Source of the DNA: a virus
Virus record (IMG/VR): IMGVR_UViG_3300044957_000341
Span: 1-56,415 of that record
DNA: 56,415 nucleotides
Strand: one strand, 5' to 3'
Part shown: positions 51,312 to 56,415 of the stretch, one piece after another
How positions within the stretch are numbered: the stretch's first letter is position 1
How the letters are laid out: each line of letters starts with the position of its first letter
The notes under the pieces: generated by a model
The model's database searches: none
Told to the model about the DNA's origin: nothing
Seen by the model: the letters and a program-made list of their open reading frames with translations, nothing else
Made by a program: the position numbers and the translations under genes

Positions 51312-54077
51312 ATGGGATATATAATAAAAAATACATCAGGTTTAGTTAATACGAGAATAACCGACACAGGTAGACAAAAATTGTCTCAAGGAAGGTTTAA
51401 TGTTGCATATTTCCAAGTAGGAGATAGCGAAGTATCATACGATAAATTACCAATTACATACAACCAATCAAATAGTTTTGTCTTGGAACCGGAGTTTAAT
51501 GGACAAAATACCGCAGGAGTACCTCAATCAAACAAACAATATGTTAAGTATCCCTATTTAGTAGATGAAAATGAAACAAATACCTATGGAATTCCTTTTA
51601 TGGATTCTTCAGTGGAATCTGTTTACAATAGGGCGGCAATGAGAGGATTTTTTAGTGGTAATACATTATCCGATCCTATCGATTGGAAGGTTATGGTTGG
51701 TGATTATTATGTTGTTACCGCAAATTATGTAACACAAATGAGTGGGTTAGACGGATCAAATAAACTAACGATCGTACAATCAGAATGTAATGGTCAAAAC
51801 ACAAGAAAACCTAGCGTTGGAGATATAATTACGATATTTTATGATGGAAACGGACAAAAGAATTGTGAGTGTTATAATTTACCGACACCAACACCTACCG
51901 CATCACCATCTGTGACATCAACCTCGATGCCAACACCAACCCCGTCATCGACTGACCCATGTTTGTCACCTACACCTACACCAACCCCAACACAAACTCC
52001 ATGTTTGTCACCTACACCAGTACCTGTATGTCCACCAACACCAACACCTGATTGTTTAACTAATATGTATAGTTGTTATTTAATGTTGACGTATAGAATT
52101 ATTGATTTTTGTGATGATGTTTTAACATTAGATAGAAGTTTACCTGATTATAGAAGTTTTTCACCCGAATGTTTTGCTAGAGTTATAGTATATCCACCAA
52201 ACATGACGGTACAATACGATACTTACACCCCACGACCTCATTGGGCAGACAATGTAATTGATTTTGAATCAATATGTGACATAGACCAATTCAACGTTCA
52301 AGTATGGAATATGAATATTCCGTGGACTGAAAATCCTGCAGGATTAATACCTACATTATTTGAAGGATATACACAATTTGGATCTATAAATTACATAGGC
52401 AGTAAAGAATATTTTGGTTATAATTCATCCAAAGGTCAAACTGATACAGACCCTCCTTACTATTACAATTCATTTGATGAAAAAATCGTTGTAACACCAG
52501 AAGAACAAAAAACAATTTCAATTCTTCATTATACAAATCAAACAATAGATTTCTTTTATGGTGAAAAATTTGCATTACAACCTTATGATAATACAAACCC
52601 ACAAGATACCACAGGACAAGCAAGAAGCTTTAAGGTTCATATTCCTTGGTTAATGTGGCATAAAAACTCAGAATGTTGTTTTGGACAAACTTTTTGGGTA
52701 GATCCTCCAGGATTTGATGGTAAAAACTTATTTCAAGTTCAATATTTGACATCTAAAGTTAATAAAGATATGAACCAACTTGGTCTCAGATATTATAATT
52801 TGTGGGATACCAACGCAAATGATAATGGATTACCAAGTAGAGTTGGTAAAGTATTTCCAGATTCTAAAATTATAATCTTTGATGATGAAGAAATTGTTGC
52901 CGCAATGTCTTACAAGTCAAATAGAAACTTTACGTTACCGGCACCACAAATTTCTTTAATAACCCCAAATGTGTGTGACACAACAACATCAAGTCAAGGT
53001 ATTTTAACAGGAAATACTGAGGCCATGTATATTACGTATGTTTTAGAAAATGATGGTGGTCTTACAAATTGGATTCATTGTAATTATTATTCTTATATTG
53101 TTGGTAACAACAACGAATGTAATCCTGATGTATCTAAAAATGTTAGCGTTAGATTTGGATCTGAATTCCCATGTTTAACACAACCTGGATACGCTCCAGT
53201 CACAACCACAACCACAACATACGCTCCTATTACAACTACAACCACAACAAACACACCGGAACCGATTTGTAAAAGATATCAAATTATTAATAACGATTCG
53301 AGAACTGCAATAATAACCTTTACACCTTGTTGTGACGAAACAAAAACGTCACCATTATTATTACCAGGAATGACTGGAACAATACTTTGCACAAGTACTG
53401 ATATTGACCCGATTTCGTCGGCCGTTACAATAACAAACATAGGTGAATGTACAGGATGTACAACAACACCACTAAAAACCACATCAACACCATTAACAAC
53501 CACAACATATTCACCATTGACAACCACAACAACAACACATTGTCCATTCTGTGATATTGAGTTTGGATTTTGGGCTACAAATTTTAAAATATTGGCTCAA
53601 AAAGTTGTAGCAGGACAGAGACCTGATCCTACAAAGTGGAAATTAATTGATTTTACATCACAAATACAAAGTGGGTTCATAAATGGGTATGTTACTCAAC
53701 CATCTTTAACAGGAACGACATTCATAGTTAGTTCAGAAAATTATACTTCGGCACCATTCTACAATCTAAACAATTATATTGATTTAGTACCTGTAGGAAC
53801 AACAGGAAGAAAATTAAATTTTGGTGATGAGTATTATTTCTATGGTAATATTGAAACTGACATTCAAGCCACTATATATGAAATGAAATATAAAATCAAT
53901 TTGAGACAAGTTGAGTTTAAAAAATCACAAAACCCAAGTTGGGTTGACGGAACCCCTTCGTATATAACAGAAATAGGTTTATTTGACGAGAATAGAGATC
54001 TTTTAGTATTATCAAAATTACAATCACCAACACTAAGACAAGGCATTCAACAATACGTTGTTAAGTTAGATTTTTAG
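51312..54077 (+). CDS. Tail structural protein with Pro/Thr and poly-Thr linkers (921 aa)
   Basis: The N-terminal domain (GLVNTRITDTGRQKLSQGRF, then NVAYFQVGDSEVSY) and the C-terminal domain (YITEIGLFDENRDLLVLSKL) look like parts of one family of phage tail-attachment proteins, here pulled apart by inserted modules. Residues about 190-246 are a PTPTP-type linker with Cys spacers. A 370-residue domain with few motifs follows. Then come two Thr runs (about 630-648 and 717-742, up to six Thr in a row). Between the runs lies a 60-residue Cys module (CKRYQIINNDSRTAI, later CTSTDI and GECTG) that recurs in the minus-strand adhesin. Ends at TAG. Confidence 0.65.
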   Translation: MGYIIKNTSGLVNTRITDTGRQKLSQGRFNVAYFQVGDSEVSYDKLPITYNQSNSFVLEPEFNGQNTAGVPQSNKQYVKYPYLVDENETNTYGIPFMDSSVESVYNRAAMRGFFSGNTLSDPIDWKVMVGDYYVVTANYVTQMSGLDGSNKLTIVQSECNGQNTRKPSVGDIITIFYDGNGQKNCECYNLPTPTPTASPSVTSTSMPTPTPSSTDPCLSPTPTPTPTQTPCLSPTPVPVCPPTPTPDCLTNMYSCYLMLTYRIIDFCDDVLTLDRSLPDYRSFSPECFARVIVYPPNMTVQYDTYTPRPHWADNVIDFESICDIDQFNVQVWNMNIPWTENPAGLIPTLFEGYTQFGSINYIGSKEYFGYNSSKGQTDTDPPYYYNSFDEKIVVTPEEQKTISILHYTNQTIDFFYGEKFALQPYDNTNPQDTTGQARSFKVHIPWLMWHKNSECCFGQTFWVDPPGFDGKNLFQVQYLTSKVNKDMNQLGLRYYNLWDTNANDNGLPSRVGKVFPDSKIIIFDDEEIVAAMSYKSNRNFTLPAPQISLITPNVCDTTTSSQGILTGNTEAMYITYVLENDGGLTNWIHCNYYSYIVGNNNECNPDVSKNVSVRFGSEFPCLTQPGYAPVTTTTTTYAPITTTTTTNTPEPICKRYQIINNDSRTAIITFTPCCDETKTSPLLLPGMTGTILCTSTDIDPISSAVTITNIGECTGCTTTPLKTTSTPLTTTTYSPLTTTTTTHCPFCDIEFGFWATNFKILAQKVVAGQRPDPTKWKLIDFTSQIQSGFINGYVTQPSLTGTTFIVSSENYTSAPFYNLNNYIDLVPVGTTGRKLNFGDEYYFYGNIETDIQATIYEMKYKINLRQVEFKKSQNPSWVDGTPSYITEIGLFDENRDLLVLSKLQSPTLRQGIQQYVVKLDF
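51882..52050 (+). repeat. Pro/Thr linker repeat in the 921-aa tail gene
   Basis: CCAACACCAACACC-type repeats coding for PTPTPT, MPTPTPS, LSPTPTPTPTQTP and PPTPTP units, with a Cys at nearly regular spacing. Confidence 0.85.
53199..53256 (+). repeat. First ACAACC-type repeat (poly-Thr linker)
   Basis: Encodes the two copies of a TTTTTT block separated by YAPI. A similar stretch follows at 53460-53539. Confidence 0.8.
53460..53539 (+). repeat. Second ACAACC-type repeat (poly-Thr linker)
   Basis: Encodes TTTP, TTSTP, TTTTYSP and a final TTTTTT block, flanking the Cys module on its C-terminal side. Confidence 0.8.
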
Positions 54078-54115
54078 GGTATAGTATCTTTATAAAACTT
54101 TTTTGTTTTTCTTGG

Positions 54116-54124
54116 TATTTATTA
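54116..54124 (+). promoter_or_regulatory. TATTTATTA motif before the decayed GIY-YIG gene
   Basis: Ends 2 nt before the ATG at 54127, like the copy before the HAD-like gene. An AT hairpin (AAAAC/GTTTT with T run, 54086-54110) just upstream may be a weak terminator of the preceding tail gene. Confidence 0.35.
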
Positions 54125-54126
54125 TC

Positions 54127-54792
54127 ATGGAAAATAAAGTTTTTATATATGGTGTAGTTGAAAAAAATACGAACAAATTAAGATACATCGGGAAAACTAC
54201 CGACCCAAAAAGACGTATAAGAAGACACATAAATGAAAGATTTATACACAACACATATAAAGACAGATAGATCAGAAAACTTATTGACTGTGGTGAAGTA
54301 CCAAAACTAATTTTGATAGATACGGTATTCAAAACGGAATGGTAATATTGGGAAAAATTTTATATATCCTACTATAAATTTATTGGATGTCCATTAACTA
54401 ATGGAACTGAAGGTGGAGATCAACCAAAGGAAGAAAACATACCGGAAAAAGTAAATTAAAAATGTCAATCACAAAAAAAAGGTAAACCAATTCCGTGAAT
54501 TAATAATGGTAGTGAACGAAGTGGACAACATAGACAAAATCTGTCTAATTCATTGAAAGGAAAAGTTTCACCAAACAAAAATAAAAAACTTAATGACGAA
54601 TATAAAAAAAATTATCAGAAGCCTCAACAACTAAAAAAAGTAAAGCAGATGGATTTGAATGGTAATCTAATAAAAATATGGGATTTAATCGCAAATGCTC
54701 AAAAAACTTTACAAATAAGACATATATCCGAAGTTTGTAGAAACGTTAACAATAACAAAACTTCAAGTGGATATAAATGGGAATACTTTTAA
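54127..54792 (+). pseudogene. Decayed GIY-YIG homing endonuclease
   Basis: One continuous frame of 221 codons from ATG 54127 to TAA 54790-54792 contains four nonsense codons: TAG 54268, TAA 54343, TAA 54457, TGA 54496. There is no indel. The N-terminus has the GIY-YIG signature in the form FIYGVVEK...LRYIGKTTDPKRR. Residues after the third stop contain GKPIP, then LSNSLKGKVSPNKNKKL (NUMOD3-like DNA-binding repeats), and the end has KQMDLNGNLIKIW, then RHISEVCRNVNN and SGYKWEYF, typical of a NUMOD1/helix-turn-helix-like tail. It resembles the free-standing Seg-type endonucleases of T4-like phages. Located between a tail gene and the RuvC-like gene. Only the last 79 residues are intact, and no function can be expected. 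Confidence 0.85.
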
Positions 54793-54801
54793 AACTAAAA
54801 A

Positions 54802-55410
54802 ATGAATAATAATAAATTAAAAAATAGTCCTAAAATTTTAGGTCTCGATGTGTCAACTAGAACAATTGGTTGGGCATTATTTGATATTGTTACACAAGAG
54901 TTATTGGAATTAAATCACGTATCACCAAGACCAAAAATGGGTGATAATGACGATAAGATTAAAGAACTTTTACATAAATCTGAGATATTCGCAGAAAAAT
55001 TAAAAGAATATAAAAATTTAGGAATTGTAAGAGTTGTAATTGAAGAACCATTACTTAATTCAAACAACGTATATACTATTCGAACATTACTTAGGTTTAA
55101 TAGTTTTGTATTCAAAGAGATATATAACATATTAGGGATAGTACCTGAGTTTATATCCACTTATAACTCAAGAAAATTTGCATTTCCTGAGTTGGTTCAA
55201 GAAAACGATAAAAAGAAGTTTGTTTTATTTGGAGGATTACCAAAAGATATTGATAAGAAAATGATTATTTGGGAAAAAGTTGCAAAAAGAGAACCTCAAA
55301 TAAAATGGTTATATACAAAAAATAATACTCTTAAGAAAGAAAATTTTGACCAAACAGATGCTTACACATGTGCTTTAGGTTTTATGAGATCTAAAGGTAT
55401 TTGGAAGTAA
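54802..55410 (+). CDS. RuvC-like Holliday junction resolvase
   Basis: A structure-specific endonuclease of the RNase H fold that probably cuts branched DNA before packaging, the job done by gp49 in T4. Acidic residues fit the RuvC pattern: D16 in LGLDVSTRTIGWALFD, E81/E82 in RVVIEEPLL, and D183/D186 in FDQTDAYTCALGF. Length 202 aa, close to RuvC (about 170-190). It begins 9 nt after the decayed endonuclease, in a compact tandem, and is followed by a strong terminator. Other RNase H fold nucleases are possible, but the D-E-DxxD spacing favours RuvC. Confidence 0.85.
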   Translation: MNNNKLKNSPKILGLDVSTRTIGWALFDIVTQELLELNHVSPRPKMGDNDDKIKELLHKSEIFAEKLKEYKNLGIVRVVIEEPLLNSNNVYTIRTLLRFNSFVFKEIYNILGIVPEFISTYNSRKFAFPELVQENDKKKFVLFGGLPKDIDKKMIIWEKVAKREPQIKWLYTKNNTLKKENFDQTDAYTCALGFMRSKGIWK

Positions 55411-55439
55411 TATCACCTAAAATACTGATAATTTGAAAT

Positions 55440-55465
55440 ATCGTCCTTTTAGACGATTTTTTTTT
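55440..55465 (+). terminator. Terminator at the convergent junction
   Basis: ATCGTC/GACGAT stem (6 bp), CTTTTA loop and nine Ts. It ends the + strand transcripts against the convergent minus-strand adhesin gene, whose stop overlaps the T run. Confidence 0.85.
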
Positions 55466-56415
55466 ATACACATGGGCCAACAAGTGCTATAATCAAGTTA
55501 GCACTTGGATTTGTTGGTGTTGTTGATGCACAAATCAAAACAGAAGTACCACCAAGTAAGTTAACTGACGTTGATCCTGAACAATCATAATAAGCAAATT
55601 TTATTGATACAACACTTTCATTTGTAATACGATACTGATACAATACACAAGGTGATGGTGTTGGAGTTGGTGTGGGTGTGGGTGATGGTGAAGGACAAGG
55701 AGTTTCTAATAGTGTTGTGAAAAATCCTGCAGATTGTTCAATACAATCAGTAAAACCAAATGGTGTATTTTGATAATCCCACTCTAATGCAGATCCAATA
55801 GGAAGTTCACTATCTATATATAAATAGGATCCAATTTGATTTGACGTAGTTTCTCTACACACCCATCTACCATTTATAGAATCCCAATAAATTTCATAAG
55901 AATATTGAGGGAAATTAGGGAAAACCCAACTATAAGATAATTTACCATTTATAAATGGACTTGGACTTACGTTAACGTTACCACACTCTGAATTCACAAC
56001 AACACATTCTAAAATAGGATCTGGTGTTGGTGGGGTACATTCTAAACAAGAACCCGAACTTAAAGGACCAATTAAATCCACAACCTCAACAACGTCAATA
56101 CCACTAATGTTTTCAACAAGACCTTCGAATACCGCACAAATACCAATACCATTTATATACACACTATATACATAACCTTCGTTTAGTGTATTTCCTGATG
56201 AATCGAAAATATTTTGTGTTGAATAATAATCTAAACCAGTAAAACAATCTTTAAATTTCTTACTATTAGCACAAGTCATAATTTCATTAATTGCACTAAA
56301 AATTGCCGTTCCACTATATACACATGTTCTTGTTACTTCAGGACTCGGTGTTGGTGTTGGTGTTGGGGACAATGAAGGAAGTGGGGTTTTACCAAGACCG
56401 CCCATTTCTGCAAAA
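55464..56415 (-). CDS. Partial modular adhesin/fibre on the minus strand
   Basis: The minus-strand frame is open to the window edge. An ATG at 56405 exists, but in-frame codons (GCA GAA) precede it and the text looks internal, so the gene is probably cut at its 5' end. About 316 residues are visible. Two PTPTP-type linkers, a Trp-rich module (YEIYWDSINGRWVCRETTS, SYLYIDSELPIG, LEWDYQ), and a C-terminal Cys module (CVLYQYRITNESVVSI, LICASTTP, ending VGPCV). The last matches the 60-residue module inside the 921-aa + strand tail gene, and the Trp module recurs in the 679-aa gene. No enzymatic motif. Likely an alternative or additional receptor-binding protein. Confidence 0.75.
   Translation of the reverse strand, partial: FAEMGGLGKTPLPSLSPTPTPTPSPEVTRTCVYSGTAIFSAINEIMTCANSKKFKDCFTGLDYYSTQNIFDSSGNTLNEGYVYSVYINGIGICAVFEGLVENISGIDVVEVVDLIGPLSSGSCLECTPPTPDPILECVVVNSECGNVNVSPSPFINGKLSYSWVFPNFPQYSYEIYWDSINGRWVCRETTSNQIGSYLYIDSELPIGSALEWDYQNTPFGFTDCIEQSAGFFTTLLETPCPSPSPTPTPTPTPSPCVLYQYRITNESVVSIKFAYYDCSGSTSVNLLGGTSVLICASTTPTNPSANLIIALVGPCV
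55651..55699 (-). repeat. Pro/Thr linker repeat in the minus-strand adhesin
   Basis: Reads PSPSPTPTPTPTPSP on the minus strand, directly N-terminal to the last Cys module. Confidence 0.85.
56340..56388 (-). repeat. Second Pro/Thr linker repeat in the minus-strand adhesin
   Basis: Reads PLPSLSPTPTPTPSP on the minus strand near the window edge. Confidence 0.85.

Noticed and set aside
51882-52050. CRISPR-like or other regulatory repeat array in the CCAACACC-type repeats
   Set aside because: The repeats are in frame, encode Pro/Thr linkers and have no constant repeat/spacer structure.
54127-54792. GIY-YIG stretch as part of a self-splicing intron
   Set aside because: It lies between two separate complete genes with its own ATG and leader, and no exon halves flank it.

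Overview
The window is part of the genome of a large T4-like contractile-tailed phage (myovirus). It is AT-rich and densely packed, and almost everything lies on the + strand. The host is probably a member of the Bacteroidota. Starts lack Shine-Dalgarno sequences and sit behind A-rich leaders. A tail-fibre protein carries repeats resembling those of the flavobacterial gliding adhesin SprB. Recognisable T4-type proteins include tail sheath (gp18), tail tube (gp19), gp26-family tail assembly protein, tape measure (gp29), gp53/LysM, gp25, gp6, gp32, UvsX, RNase H-type 5' nuclease and gp41 helicase.

Layout. (1) 1-359 is the end of an unknown gene, facing a tiny minus-strand ribbon-helix-helix-like gene (360-521). 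(2) 646-20344 is tail block A: sheath with a large surface insert, a HAD-like enzyme, tail tube, the gp26-like chaperone with a probable programmed +1 frameshift, tape measure, a 1683-aa baseplate protein with an OmpA-like domain, a LysM/gp53 protein and a 2198-aa hub-like protein. A small unknown protein and a Pro-rich, possibly internal virion protein follow (20387-21294). (3) 21397-29203 is a replication, recombination and nucleotide island: gp32-like SSB, a small unknown, UvsX, an inserted RHH/HNH cassette, RNase H, an unknown, gp41-like DnaB helicase and a class II ribonucleotide reductase. (4) 29278-47994 is tail block B: a possible internal protein with hydrophobic segments, gp25, gp6, a 1921-aa gp7-position protein with membrane-like helices, then several tail and fibre proteins, often with overlapping stop/start (TAATG). 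(5) 47996-56415 is an adhesin and fibre module region: a decayed small gene, a glycosyltransferase, two modular fibre proteins, a decayed GIY-YIG endonuclease, a RuvC-like resolvase and a partial minus-strand adhesin.

How it works together. Blocks A and B build the tail tube, sheath and an unusually large baseplate. The island copies and recombines DNA and supplies dNTPs. The adhesin region supplies host-recognition modules joined by Pro/Thr-rich linkers that recur in the sheath, in fibre genes on both strands and near their ends. A short motif, TATTTATA or close to it, stands in front of about fifteen genes, including in the divergent arrangement at 559-610. It is the best candidate for a phage-specific promoter. 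Classical hairpin terminators mark several unit ends. The strongest candidates for new biology are the +1 frameshift, the TATTTATA signal, the membrane-helix cluster in a baseplate protein, and the shuffled adhesin modules including SprB-like repeats.
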